Shown: piece after piece, positions 1 to 7,469 of the stretch
Layout of the letters: the number at the start of each line of letters is the position of its first letter
How positions within the stretch are numbered: position 1 is the first letter of the stretch
Assembly: GCA_003818675.1 (NCBI GenBank)
Contig: RPPD01000044.1
Span: 1 to 9,627 of the forward strand
Origin: Spirochaetaceae bacterium
GTDB lineage: Bacteria > Spirochaetota > Spirochaetia > SZUA-6 > RPPD01
Direction of reading: 5' to 3'
DNA length: 9,627 nucleotides
Notes under the pieces: generated by a model
Databases searched by the model: none
The model's input: only the letters and a program-made list of their open reading frames with translations
Told to the model about the DNA's origin: nothing
Translations under genes and position numbers: made by a program

Positions 1-90
1 GAAAAGTCAGTAAAAGCTGAAAAGTCAGTAAAAGCTGAAAAGTCAGTAAAAGCTGAAAAGTCAGTAAAAGCTGAAAAGCCGGCAAAAGCT
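1..90 (+). repeat. 18-bp tandem repeat encoding EKSVKA
   Basis: Four identical 18-base units begin at 1, 19, 37 and 55. A fifth, diverged unit at 73-90 encodes EKPAKA, and a partial unit (GAAAAA) follows. The unit length is a multiple of three, so changes in copy number keep the L5 frame. On the + strand only frame 1 is open; the other two frames contain a stop in every unit. The array starts at the window edge and may be longer. The encoded peptide is basic and Lys/Glu/Ala-rich, like tails seen on some RNA- or DNA-binding proteins. Confidence 0.95.
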
Positions 91-639
91 GAAAAAATAA
101 TTGCACGTCTTTCAACCTTCTACAAAGACAAGGTTGCAGGGGAGCTTTCATCTGAGTTCGGATACAAGACCCCGATGCAGATCCCCAAGATTGCCAAGAT
201 CGTGCTTTCGGTGGGCTGCGGAGAGGCACTTGCCAACAAGAAGCTTTTAGATGCGGTAGTCAAGGAACTCAGCCAGATTTCGGGACTAAAGGCTGTGCGG
301 ACAAAGGCAAAGAAATCCATTGCAACTTTCAAAGTCCGCAAAGGAAACGAGATCGGAGCCATGGTGACTCTTAGGGGCGCCAGGATGTACGAATTTTATG
401 ACCGTCTGGTGAATATAGCGCTTCCGCGCGTCAAGGACTTTCGTTGAACAAATCCCAATGCCTTTGACGGCAGGGGAAATTACGCCATGGGCATAAAGGA
501 ACAGATTATTTTTCCTGAAATTGACTACGATTCGATTGAGCGCGTAAGCGGTCTCAATATTGTAATAGCAACAACGGCAAGAACAGATGCAGAGGCCAAA
601 AGCCTTCTGCAGAAAATGGGAATGCCTTTCAGAAAATAG
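1..639 (+). CDS. rplE: 50S ribosomal protein L5, 5'-partial, with in-frame TGA
   Basis: L5 binds 5S rRNA in the central protuberance of the large subunit. Frame 1 is L5 from about codon 36 (RLSTFYKDK) to the TAG at 637-639. It carries the conserved KSVA-type segment (here [12 protein letters not shown]), [13 protein letters not shown], then FDGRGNY and [12 protein letters not shown], ending PFRK as in E. coli L5. The frame is broken once, by TGA at 445-447. L5 normally has Gly there (DFRG), so a GGA-to-TGA change explains it; no frameshift is involved, since the same frame resumes correctly. Before the L5 core lie about 32 extra codons of Lys/Glu/Ala-rich repeat. No ATG, GTG or TTG lies in frame before the conserved internal Met at 175, so the true start is left of the window, or a rare ATT at 100 is used, or L5 is fused to the upstream gene (normally rplX, L24). 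Identity is certain; whether the gene is intact is not. Confidence 0.93.
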
Positions 640-651
640 GGAGTATAACAG

Positions 652-837
652 ATGGCCAGAACAGCAATGATCGTCAAGGCAAATCGGAAACCGAAGTATA
701 AGACACGGAAAGTGAATCGCTGCAAACTCTGCGGTCGTTCGCGTGCTTACCTGAGCAAATTCCAGATGTGCAGGCTCTGTTTCCGTCTGTTGGCGAGCCA
801 GGGGAAAATCCCCGGTGTCACCAAGTCGAGCTGGTAA
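652..837 (+). CDS. rpsN: 30S ribosomal protein S14, zinc-binding type
   Basis: This 61-residue protein of the 30S head is the short S14 type (also called type Z). Two CxxC pairs, Cys24/Cys27 and Cys40/Cys43, form the zinc site that the longer cysteine-free S14 lacks. The end, IPGVTKSSW, is the usual S14 C-terminus. A GGGAG Shine-Dalgarno at 639-643 overlaps the rplE stop and sits 8 bases before the ATG. It lies between rplE and rpsH, its normal place in the spc operon. Confidence 0.97.
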   Translation: MARTAMIVKANRKPKYKTRKVNRCKLCGRSRAYLSKFQMCRLCFRLLASQGKIPGVTKSSW

Positions 838-855
838 TACCTAAGGAGAAGAAGA

Positions 856-1254
856 ATGAGCGTATCTGATCCTATCGCGGACATGCTTACAAAAATACGT
901 AACGGTGTCTCTGCGAAATTTGAAAAGGTGGACATTTCCACCTCCAAACTCAAGCTTGAGATCGTCAAGATCCTGAAGAATGAGGGATATATCAAGAATT
1001 TCAAGAAGCATGTTGAAGACGGAAAAAATTTCATCAGGGTCTTTTTGAAATATGATGACAAGATGAATTCGGTCATCCATGGCATACAGCGTATGTCCAC
1101 GCCCGGAAGAAGATTCTACGAAGGCTACAAGGGTCTTCCGAGGGTGTTTGGAGGATTTGGTGTGCTGATCCTCTCCACTTCCCAGGGTGTGACCACGGGA
1201 AAAAAGGCGCAGGACAAAAAGCTCGGTGGCGAACTCATCTGCAGTGTTTGGTAA
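856..1254 (+). CDS. rpsH: 30S ribosomal protein S8
   Basis: S8 is a primary 16S rRNA-binding protein needed early in 30S assembly; in E. coli it also represses its own spc operon through mRNA near rplE. The 132-residue product starts with the S8 hallmark [14 protein letters not shown]. It contains STPGRRFY and LPRVFGGFG, and ends with [12 protein letters not shown] and GGELICSVW, the family's C-terminal rRNA-binding block. AAGGAG at 842-847, 8 bases upstream, fixes the ATG start. Length is normal. I did not identify an S8 operator in the visible mRNA. Confidence 0.98.
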   Translation: MSVSDPIADMLTKIRNGVSAKFEKVDISTSKLKLEIVKILKNEGYIKNFKKHVEDGKNFIRVFLKYDDKMNSVIHGIQRMSTPGRRFYEGYKGLPRVFGGFGVLILSTSQGVTTGKKAQDKKLGGELICSVW

Positions 1255-1272
1255 GAGGATAAGGGGAAAAAT

Positions 1273-1812
1273 ATGTCAAGAGTAGGCAGATTACCGGTGC
1301 CAATCGCCAAGGGTGTCAAGGTTGACGTGACAAAGTCACAAGTCAAGGTCGAGGGGCCCAAGGGAAAGCTTGAAATTTCATACAAGCCGGAGATCACAAT
1401 TGAGGTCAGGGACGGATTAGTCGTTGTGAGCCGCAAAAGCGATATCGGCCGCATTCGGGCTTTGCACGGACTCTATAGAAGGCTGATTTCAAACATGGTG
1501 ACAGGCGTTTCCGAGGGATTCAAGAAAACGCTTGTGATAAACGGTGTTGGATACCGCGCGGAGAAAAAGGGCAACTCCATTGTTTTCAGCCTTGGTTTTT
1601 CTTTGCCCATTGAATATCCGATTCCTGAGGGGATTAATATTGAAGTGGAACAGAACACCAAGGTACTGGTGAGTTCCATCGACAAGCAAAAGCTCGGACA
1701 GATTTGTTCCGAAATCCGCAGTTTCCGTCCGCCGGAGCCTTACAAGGGCAAGGGTGTCCGTTATGAAAACGAATATGTCCGCAAGAAGGTCGGAAAGACC
1801 GGCGTTAAATAA
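1273..1812 (+). CDS. rplF: 50S ribosomal protein L6
   Basis: L6 binds 23S rRNA helix 97 near the sarcin-ricin loop and the factor-binding region. The 179-residue product has the two-fold L6 layout. The first domain carries SRVGRLPVPIAKGV and VEGPKGKLE; the second ends with the signature PEPYKGKGVRYENEYVRKKVGK. AAGGGG at 1260-1265 stands 7 bases before the ATG. Length and position between rpsH and rplR are typical, and the C-terminal block is complete. Confidence 0.98.
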   Translation: MSRVGRLPVPIAKGVKVDVTKSQVKVEGPKGKLEISYKPEITIEVRDGLVVVSRKSDIGRIRALHGLYRRLISNMVTGVSEGFKKTLVINGVGYRAEKKGNSIVFSLGFSLPIEYPIPEGINIEVEQNTKVLVSSIDKQKLGQICSEIRSFRPPEPYKGKGVRYENEYVRKKVGKTGVK

Positions 1813-1823
1813 TTGAGGTGTCT

Positions 1824-2183
1824 ATGAAGAAGCAACTGGATAAAATACGCAAGCGTAATCGTCGAAAAATGAGCATCAGGAAGAGACTCATTTGCTCGGC
1901 AGAACGGCCAAGAGTCTCTATTTTCAAGAGCAACCGGTACACATACGTACAGGCAATTGATGACGTCGCGGGAAAAACCCTTGTGGCCGTGTCGAATCTT
2001 GAAAAGGACCTTCGTGAAATCAAGAACAAGGTAGAGACAATCGGCAAGCTTGGTGAAGTGATGGGCGAGCGCCTTAAGGGAAAGAACATTCAGGCAATCG
2101 CTTTTGACCGCAATGGATATCCGTATCACGGCATTGTCAAGGCCGTGGCCGATGGCATAAGAAAAGCCGGGATCGATTTTTAG
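1824..2183 (+). CDS. rplR: 50S ribosomal protein L18
   Basis: L18 binds 5S rRNA together with L5 and anchors it to the 50S subunit. The 119-residue product has a basic N-terminus (KIRKRNRRKMSIRK), followed by RPRVSIFKSNRYTYVQAID and the C-terminal FDRNGYPYHGIVKAVADGIRKAG block, all typical of L18. An in-frame GTG at 1818 would add two residues, but it overlaps the GAGG Shine-Dalgarno at 1815-1818. That motif is 5 bases from the ATG at 1824, so I prefer the ATG. The gap to the rplF stop is 11 bases. Confidence 0.95.
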   Translation: MKKQLDKIRKRNRRKMSIRKRLICSAERPRVSIFKSNRYTYVQAIDDVAGKTLVAVSNLEKDLREIKNKVETIGKLGEVMGERLKGKNIQAIAFDRNGYPYHGIVKAVADGIRKAGIDF

Positions 2184-2192
2184 GGGGAACGT

Positions 2193-2690
2193 GTGGACAT
2201 AGAAAACCAGAACAATGATTATATAGAAAAGCTAGTAAAGTTGAACCGCGTTGCGAAGGTTGTGAAGGGCGGAAGGCGCTTTTCATTCTCCGCGCTCTCT
2301 GTTGTCGGAGACCGCAATGGCACGGCCGGATTCGGTTTCGGCAAGGCCAATGACGTTTCCGAGGCCATCAGGAAAAGCCTGGACAAGGCCCGCAAGAGCA
2401 TGCGCAAGTACTCAATCAAGCGGGCTACGATCCCACATCTTGTAAAAACAAAGTTCAAGGGAGCGCGTATCCTGTTGAAGCCGGCAGCGCCTGGAACTGG
2501 TATCATTGCAGGTGGTCCGGTACGTGCGGTCATGGAGGCTGTGGGTGTAAGGGACATTTTGAGCAAGTCACTTGGCAGTGCAAATGCCATTAACATAGTG
2601 AAAGCAACTTTCCTCTGTCTTGAAAACCTTATGGATGCCAAGAAGGTTTCCGAGAACCGCGGAAAAACAATAAAGGAAATGTGGGGATAA
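2193..2690 (+). CDS. rpsE: 30S ribosomal protein S5
   Basis: S5 sits at the mRNA entry side of the 30S subunit and affects decoding accuracy. The 165-residue product has the N-terminal double-stranded-RNA-binding fold (about residues 10-75), including VVKGGRRFSFSALSVVGD. It continues with GTAGFGFGKANDVSEAIRKS, then the C-terminal domain with LLKPAAPGTGIIAGGPVRAV. The loop around Lys25-Gly26-Gly27, where spectinomycin-resistance changes occur in other bacteria, has the normal sequence. Translation starts at GTG; the purine run AGGGGG at 2182-2187 overlaps the rplR stop and lies 5 bases upstream. Confidence 0.97.
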   Translation: MDIENQNNDYIEKLVKLNRVAKVVKGGRRFSFSALSVVGDRNGTAGFGFGKANDVSEAIRKSLDKARKSMRKYSIKRATIPHLVKTKFKGARILLKPAAPGTGIIAGGPVRAVMEAVGVRDILSKSLGSANAINIVKATFLCLENLMDAKKVSENRGKTIKEMWG

Positions 2691-2693
2691 GCC

Positions 2694-2891
2694 ATGGCCG
2701 CAAAAGCAAATAAAATCCAGATAACTCTCGTGAAGAGCACAATACACCAGCTGCCCTCGAAGAGAAAGACGGTCGAGGCCCTGGGCTTGCGCAAGATTAA
2801 CTCAAGTGTTGTCAAGATTGCAGATCCCGCAATCCTGGGAATGGTGAAATGCATTAAGCACCTGGTAAAGGTCGAGGAAGTGAAATCATGA
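2694..2891 (+). CDS. rpmD: 50S ribosomal protein L30
   Basis: L30 is a small 23S rRNA-binding protein present in many but not all bacteria. The 65-residue product carries the family pattern: [10 protein letters not shown], then the [17 protein letters not shown] segment, then a short C-terminal strand. Its TGA stop (2889-2891) overlaps the rplO ATG (2888-2890) as ATGA, which implies translational coupling. This TGA acts as a normal stop, which argues against a general TGA-sense code. Confidence 0.95.
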   Translation: MAAKANKIQITLVKSTIHQLPSKRKTVEALGLRKINSSVVKIADPAILGMVKCIKHLVKVEEVKS

Positions 2892-3376
2892 ATGATTTTA
2901 AGCTTAAAGTGCCAAGAGGCGCTACTAAAAAAATAAAACGGATAGGCCGCGGACCAGGATCAGGACACGGGAAAACAGCCTGTAAGGGAAACAAGGGGCA
3001 GAACGCCCGCTCGGGTGGAAGCGTCAGACCTGGTTTTGAAGGTGGTCAGATGCCTCTTTACAGACGCATTGCACACCGGGGTTTTTCAAATGCCATTTTC
3101 AAGAGAACATACTCGGTTCTTAATATAGATGATCTTGAAGTCTTTGGCATAGGTGAAACCGTAAACGCGGCGACACTCGTTGAAAAGAACCTGATGAAGG
3201 CCTCTGAAAAGAAAATAAAACTGCTTGGACGGGGTGAACTTGCGAAAAAACTCACTGTCGAACTGGACAAAGTGTCTGGCAAGGCAAAGGAAAAGATAGA
3301 AAAGGCGGGTGGTACGGTCAAGGAACTGTATATTCCTGTTGTGAAGGTGAAAAAAAAGGCAAAAAAGGTAAGGTAG
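2888..3376 (+). CDS. rplO: 50S ribosomal protein L15
   Basis: L15 is a late-assembly 50S protein with a long, glycine-rich N-terminal extension that threads into 23S rRNA. The 162-residue product shows this extension ([20 protein letters not shown]), then the [20 protein letters not shown] signature and a globular C-terminal domain ending in the GGTVKEL strand. The last 12 or so residues are almost all lysine and valine ([11 protein letters not shown]), a basic tail longer than in E. coli L15. The start overlaps the rpmD stop. Confidence 0.97.
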   Translation: MNDFKLKVPRGATKKIKRIGRGPGSGHGKTACKGNKGQNARSGGSVRPGFEGGQMPLYRRIAHRGFSNAIFKRTYSVLNIDDLEVFGIGETVNAATLVEKNLMKASEKKIKLLGRGELAKKLTVELDKVSGKAKEKIEKAGGTVKELYIPVVKVKKKAKKVR

Positions 3377-3377
3377 A

Positions 3378-4784
3378 ATGGCTTCCAATGCGCTCATAAA
3401 CATTTTCCGAACCCAGGAACTCAGGAAACGCATCCTGTTTACACTGTTCATGCTCGTGGTTTTCAGGCTCGGTGCCACCATACCGCTTCCGGGAATAGAT
3501 TTTGTCTCCCTCAGGGCGGCAATGGATGTTCCGACGGACGGCAGCGCCGCGGTGAACATTATGGACTACATCGACATGTTCTCGGGTGGTGCGTTCAAGA
3601 ACTATTCACTGATGATGCTGGGCATCATGCCCTATATCACGACTTCCATTGTTTTTCAGCTCCTCGTAATCATCATACCGGCGCTGAAAAAGGTTCAGGA
3701 AGAGGAAGGCGGACGGAAAAAGATCCAGCGTTACCAGCGCTACGCCACTGTAGTGGTTTGTCTTTTCCAGTCTTACTTCATGATAGACAACATTGTGAAC
3801 AAGGCCTTTATTTCCATGGACTGGGTCCCCTTCATCATACTGGCAATAGTCACGGTGACGACTGGTACTCTATTTTTGATGTGGATCGGGGAACAGATCA
3901 CGCAACGGGGAATAGGAAACGGCACGTCACTTATTATTTTTGCGGGTATAGTTGTAAGAATCCCGGATGTGTTTTTTCAGCTGGGCATAGTAAAGTCATT
4001 GCTTACTTTTGTTGAAAATATTCTTCTCTCAATTGGAGTGATCTCCAGGAGCGGAACGCTTGTACCAATCACTACGCGTGCGACAGGTGAAATAAGTGCA
4101 ATATATATTCTGATGGCCGCAGTCATGTTCGTAGTTGTGGTGGGATTGATCATCTATGAGCAGAGAGGTCAGAGGAAAATACCAATCCATTATGCAAAGA
4201 GAGTGGTTGGGAGAAAAATATACGGATCGCAGAACACATATCTACCGTTCAAGCTCAATCCATCCGGCGTAATTCCTATCATCTTTGCGAATGCAATAAT
4301 GATTCTGCCGCTGCAGCTTTTCCAGTCACTTGGCCAAAACATGGATTTTTTCAAGGGTTTGGCTATAGCGCTGCGGCCTGATGGATTCTGGTACATGTTC
4401 ATATACATAATACTGATAATCGTGTTCGCGTATTTTTATACGCAAGTATCACTTAATCCAGGCGAGATATCAAAGCAGATAAGAGAGAACGGCGGATCTA
4501 TCCCGGGAATCAGAAGTGAAAAGATGGAAGAATACCTGAACAGGATTCTTTCTCGCATCATACTGCCTGGATCTCTCTTTCTGGCCATGATCGCGCTGAT
4601 TCCAACCCTTATCACCAAGGTGTTCGCGTTTCCATACTCAGTGGCGAACATCATGGGTGGAACATCGCTCATTATTCTCGTGGGCGTTGGACTTGACACA
4701 ATGTCTCAGGTGGAAAGCTACCTTAGGATGCACCACCATGAAGGACTGACAAAGAAAGGTAAGATCAAGGCGCGAAACCTTTAG
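3378..4784 (+). CDS. secY: Protein translocase subunit SecY
   Basis: SecY is the pore of the SecYEG channel in the inner membrane and exports or inserts proteins with SecA or the ribosome. The 468-residue product has the ten-helix SecY pattern. Visible landmarks are TM1 with RLGATIPLPGID, the TM2/plug region with FSGGAFKNYSLMMLGIMPYI, and TM5 with RGIGNGTSLIIFAGI from residue 177. The cytosolic loop between TM6 and TM7 (about 260-290) contains RKIPIHYAKR, and the TM8-TM9 loop (about 358-380) contains NPGEISKQIRENGGSIPGIR. Both loops contact SecA and the ribosome in studied homologues. The AAGGTAAGG motif just before the ATG overlaps the end of rplO. Its place after rplO is universal, but adk, map and infA do not follow it. 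Confidence 0.98.
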   Translation: MASNALINIFRTQELRKRILFTLFMLVVFRLGATIPLPGIDFVSLRAAMDVPTDGSAAVNIMDYIDMFSGGAFKNYSLMMLGIMPYITTSIVFQLLVIIIPALKKVQEEEGGRKKIQRYQRYATVVVCLFQSYFMIDNIVNKAFISMDWVPFIILAIVTVTTGTLFLMWIGEQITQRGIGNGTSLIIFAGIVVRIPDVFFQLGIVKSLLTFVENILLSIGVISRSGTLVPITTRATGEISAIYILMAAVMFVVVVGLIIYEQRGQRKIPIHYAKRVVGRKIYGSQNTYLPFKLNPSGVIPIIFANAIMILPLQLFQSLGQNMDFFKGLAIALRPDGFWYMFIYIILIIVFAYFYTQVSLNPGEISKQIRENGGSIPGIRSEKMEEYLNRILSRIILPGSLFLAMIALIPTLITKVFAFPYSVANIMGGTSLIILVGVGLDTMSQVESYLRMHHHEGLTKKGKIKARNL

Positions 4785-4817
4785 CGGGGTGCGTTGCCTT
4801 AGTAACGAGGTATAAAT

Positions 4818-4931
4818 ATGAAGGTACGAGTCAGTGTACGGCCGATTTGCGACAAGTGCAAAATAATACGGCGCAGGGGCGTTGTCAGGATAATCTGCGA
4901 CAATCCCAAGCATAAACAGCGGCAGCGCTAG
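4818..4931 (+). CDS. rpmJ: 50S ribosomal protein L36, zinc-binding type
   Basis: L36 is the smallest 50S protein and binds 23S rRNA near the peptidyl-transferase region. The 37-residue product ([14 protein letters not shown]...) carries the complete zinc ligand set Cys11, Cys14, Cys27 and His32. GAGG at 4807-4810 lies 7 bases before the ATG. The TAG stop at 4929-4931 runs into the GGAGG Shine-Dalgarno of rpsM. The 33-base gap after secY is one of the larger gaps in the cluster, but shows no terminator and no clear promoter. Confidence 0.97.
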   Translation: MKVRVSVRPICDKCKIIRRRGVVRIICDNPKHKQRQR

Positions 4932-4940
4932 GAGGAATGG

Positions 4941-5321
4941 ATGGCACGCATAGCGGGAGTTGACCTCCCCAACAAACACGTTGATATTGCGCTTACGAGC
5001 ATATATGGAATCGGGCGCAGATCCGCAATCATCATCTGTGAGAAGACAGGAGTTAGTCCTGACAAGCGGATCAACGAACTGACAGCGGAAGAAGTAAATA
5101 ACCTCCGCAAGGAGATTGAAAATGAATTCAAGGTTGAAGGTCGCCTCCGTTCTGAAATAGGCCTCAATATAAAGAGGCTAATGGATATCGGATGCTACAG
5201 GGGTTTGCGTCACCGGAAAGGTCTGCCTGTGCGCGGACAGCGCTCCAAAACAAATGCGCGTACCAGAAAGGGAAAACGCAAGACCGTCGCCGGCAAGAAA
5301 AGGGCGCCAGGGCCCAATTGA
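4941..5321 (+). CDS. rpsM: 30S ribosomal protein S13
   Basis: S13 sits at the top of the 30S head and contributes to inter-subunit bridges with 50S, including contact with L5. The 126-residue product starts ARIAGVDLP and contains the helix-two-turn-helix region with [11 protein letters not shown]. It then has the family block [27 protein letters not shown] (key part [14 protein letters not shown]) and a basic tail. GGAGG at 4931-4935 is 5 bases before the ATG. The gene ends in TGA at 5319-5321, and reading through would give no S13-like sequence, so TGA behaves as a stop here. Confidence 0.98.
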   Translation: MARIAGVDLPNKHVDIALTSIYGIGRRSAIIICEKTGVSPDKRINELTAEEVNNLRKEIENEFKVEGRLRSEIGLNIKRLMDIGCYRGLRHRKGLPVRGQRSKTNARTRKGKRKTVAGKKRAPGPN

Positions 5322-5337
5322 TTAAGGAGGACAAACG

Positions 5338-5718
5338 GTGAAGAAAAAGGGCAAGAAAGAAAGAAGAAGAAATGTAGGTGAGGCACAGGTTTTTATACAG
5401 GCCACCTTTAACAATACAATAGTAACCGTGACAGATAACACGGGGAATACGCTTTCATGGGCTTCTGCAGGCGGATTGGGATTCAAGGGCGCAAAAAAGT
5501 CCACCCCGTTTGCCGCACAGTCCACAACAGAGGCGGCTCTGCAGAAGGCTTCTGACTTGGGCATCCATGAAGTGGATGTGTTTGTCAAGGGACCCGGTGT
5601 TGGACGTGAATCGGCAATAAGAGCAATCGGCGTGGCTGGAATCAAGGTCCGGAAGATTACTGACATCACGCCTATTCCGCATAATGGATGCAGACCGCAG
5701 AAAGCGCGAAGAGTTTAG
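5338..5718 (+). CDS. rpsK: 30S ribosomal protein S11
   Basis: S11 lines the 30S platform near the E site. The 126-residue product has [36 protein letters not shown] and the C-terminal [18 protein letters not shown]. Asn116-Gly117 in the HNG motif matches the E. coli site known to convert to isoaspartate. Translation starts at GTG. The strong AAGGAGG at 5324-5330, 7 bases upstream, and the canonical S11 body support this start. The first 12 residues are mostly Lys, Arg and Glu. Confidence 0.98.
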   Translation: MKKKGKKERRRNVGEAQVFIQATFNNTIVTVTDNTGNTLSWASAGGLGFKGAKKSTPFAAQSTTEAALQKASDLGIHEVDVFVKGPGVGRESAIRAIGVAGIKVRKITDITPIPHNGCRPQKARRV

Positions 5719-5727
5719 GAGGCTGTA

Positions 5728-6363
5728 ATGGGAAGATATGTTCGTGCGAACTGCAGGCTTTGCAGGACTGAACGCAACAAATTATTTTTAAAAGGGGACC
5801 GCTGCAGAAGCGACAAGTGCCCCATTCACAAGAAAAAGAACGCACCCGGAAAGGGGCCGCGGGTCAGGTCCAAGAAAATGTCCAACTACGGTGTTCAGCT
5901 TCGGGAAAAACAGAAACTGAAACGTATCTATGGAATGCTTGAAAAACAATTCAAGATTTTCTTTATGAGGGCTTCCAGGATGAAGGGTGTGACTGGTGAC
6001 AACCTTTTTGCCCTGCTTGAGCGGCGGCTGGACAATATGGTCTACAGGATGCGTTTTGCGACATCAAGGAAACAGGCAAGGCAGGTAGTTCTGCATGGCC
6101 ATGTGCGTGTAAACAACAAGCGCGTGAATGTGCCGTCCTATCTTGTCAAGGAAAATGACCTGATCCAGATAAAAGAAAAGAGCAGGAATCTCACGGTGGT
6201 AAAGGAAGGCCTCAAACAGTTTACCGCATCAGGTGTTATGCCGTGGCTTGAGGTGGACCCGGACCAGGTGTGCGGCAAAGTGAAGGCCGTTCCAAGAAGA
6301 TCCGATATCACCGACATGAAAGATATCAACGAACAGCTTATTGTCGAGTTGTACTCGAAGTAA
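5728..6363 (+). CDS. rpsD: 30S ribosomal protein S4, zinc-binding type
   Basis: S4 starts assembly of the 30S body and lines the mRNA entry channel; in E. coli it also represses its alpha operon. The 211-residue product carries a Cys9, Cys12, Cys26, Cys31 zinc-type N-terminus. The S4 body follows (KMSNYGVQLREKQKLKRIYG), then LLERRLDNMVYRMRFATSRKQARQ and the S4 RNA-binding domain (LHGHVRVNNKRVNVPSYLV). AGGAGG at 5717-5722 overlaps the rpsK stop. The order rpsK-rpsD-rpoA is common in bacteria. I saw no pseudoknot-like S4 operator before rpmJ or rpsM, but did not model RNA folding. Confidence 0.97.
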   Translation: MGRYVRANCRLCRTERNKLFLKGDRCRSDKCPIHKKKNAPGKGPRVRSKKMSNYGVQLREKQKLKRIYGMLEKQFKIFFMRASRMKGVTGDNLFALLERRLDNMVYRMRFATSRKQARQVVLHGHVRVNNKRVNVPSYLVKENDLIQIKEKSRNLTVVKEGLKQFTASGVMPWLEVDPDQVCGKVKAVPRRSDITDMKDINEQLIVELYSK

Positions 6364-6377
6364 GGTAAGGAGCGACA

Positions 6378-7469
6378 ATGGCGAGACGGAATCTTTTAAG
6401 GGGATTCAAAAGGCCAAAGGGAATAACGTTCGAACACTCGGAAATAGAGAAGAATTACGGAAAATTCATCGCCTATCCTTTCGAGCGCGGATTCGGCACG
6501 ACTGTGGGGAATACCCTGCGGCGCATTCTCATTTCCTCGCTCCAGGGATATGCAATTTCTGCCGTACGCATTACGAGCTACAAGAAGGACGGCAAGTCGC
6601 ATGTCATTTCAAGCGAATTTGACCTGATCCCTGGAGTTGTTGAAGACACGCCCCAGGTATTGGGAAACCTCAAACAAGTACGTATTGTTCTGGACGCTGA
6701 TGTCGAAGAAAAAACCATCATGGTCACAAAAAAGGGTTCTGGTACGTTTACTGCCGCGGATCTGGAGACAGAAACAGGCGTGAAGGTGTTGAACAAGGAC
6801 CTCTATATAGCGACGCTTGACTCGGATGCGCATTTTGACATGGAAATTCAGATCAATCTGGGCAGGGGCTATGTACCAGCTGAAAGAAATGAACAGCTTA
6901 TTGAAGTAGTGGGAACAATTCCCCTTGACGCCATCTTTTCCCCTGTTAAAAAGGTGAAGTATGACATAAAGGGAACGCGTGTTGGACAACGTGCGGATTA
7001 TGACAAACTCATTTTCGAGCTGTGGACAGATGGAACCATAAAACCGGAAGACGCTCTGGCCGAGGCGGCAAAGATTGCCAAGGACCATTTCACCATCTTC
7101 ATCAATTTTGACGAGGAAGGTATCTCTGAGGATGAGGAATCAGACGAAGAGGAACGCAGGGTCAAGGCGATTCTGGACACGCCAATCGAGGAACTGGAGC
7201 TTTCTGTCAGGTCCTCCAACTGCCTGAAGAATGCAAACATCAGGACAATTGGAGACCTCACGCAGAGAACCGAGGAAGACATATCCAAGACAAGGAACTT
7301 TGGCAAGAAATCTTTGCAGGAGATCAAGGACAAGCTCAAGGAATGGGGATTGCGCCTTGGAATGAAGGACTACAGTTCAATACGGAAAATCGGCAAGGAT
7401 AAACCGCATACCGTAATTGTTGATAAAGACATAGATACTGACGACAAGGAAAACGACGATGAGGCATAG
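6378..7469 (+). CDS. rpoA: DNA-directed RNA polymerase subunit alpha
   Basis: The alpha dimer nucleates RNA polymerase assembly, and its C-terminal domain (CTD) contacts UP elements and activators. The 363-residue product has the N-terminal assembly domain (about 1-240) with [20 protein letters not shown]. The linker at about 245-261 is strongly acidic (11 Asp/Glu in 17 residues). The CTD (about 262-340) keeps the DNA-contact residues: Arg278 in VRSSNCLK corresponds to E. coli Arg265, and NFGKKSL is present. A charged C-terminal tail of about 30 residues, ending [11 protein letters not shown], extends beyond the usual CTD end and makes the protein longer than E. coli alpha. AAGGAG at 6366-6371 lies 6 bases before the ATG. 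Its last 11 bases overlap rplQ. Confidence 0.98.
   Translation: MARRNLLRGFKRPKGITFEHSEIEKNYGKFIAYPFERGFGTTVGNTLRRILISSLQGYAISAVRITSYKKDGKSHVISSEFDLIPGVVEDTPQVLGNLKQVRIVLDADVEEKTIMVTKKGSGTFTAADLETETGVKVLNKDLYIATLDSDAHFDMEIQINLGRGYVPAERNEQLIEVVGTIPLDAIFSPVKKVKYDIKGTRVGQRADYDKLIFELWTDGTIKPEDALAEAAKIAKDHFTIFINFDEEGISEDEESDEEERRVKAILDTPIEELELSVRSSNCLKNANIRTIGDLTQRTEEDISKTRNFGKKSLQEIKDKLKEWGLRLGMKDYSSIRKIGKDKPHTVIVDKDIDTDDKENDDEA

Noticed and set aside
175..447. Reading the first part of L5 as a separate 90-residue protein from ATG 175
   Set aside because: The Met is the conserved internal Met of the L5 MQ(V/I)P motif, no ribosome site precedes it, and L5 sequence continues upstream in the same frame.
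445..447. A genome-wide reassignment of TGA to glycine or another residue
   Set aside because: TGA ends rpmD in a standard ATGA overlap and ends rpsM at the expected length, and readthrough at either gives no family-like sequence.
487..639. Restart of translation at ATG 487 to give a separate L5 C-terminal fragment
   Set aside because: The purine-rich bases upstream are the conserved codons for DGRGN, and half an L5 is not known to work. It remains only a weak fallback to readthrough.
2219..2854. Minus-strand open frame (211 codons) opposite rpsE and rpmD
   Set aside because: It lies entirely against two certain ribosomal genes, and its sequence is the by-product of their codon use.
4785..4817. 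Promoter or terminator between secY and rpmJ
   Set aside because: The 33 bases show no hairpin with a T-run and no convincing -35/-10 pair, and the genes appear to be co-transcribed.
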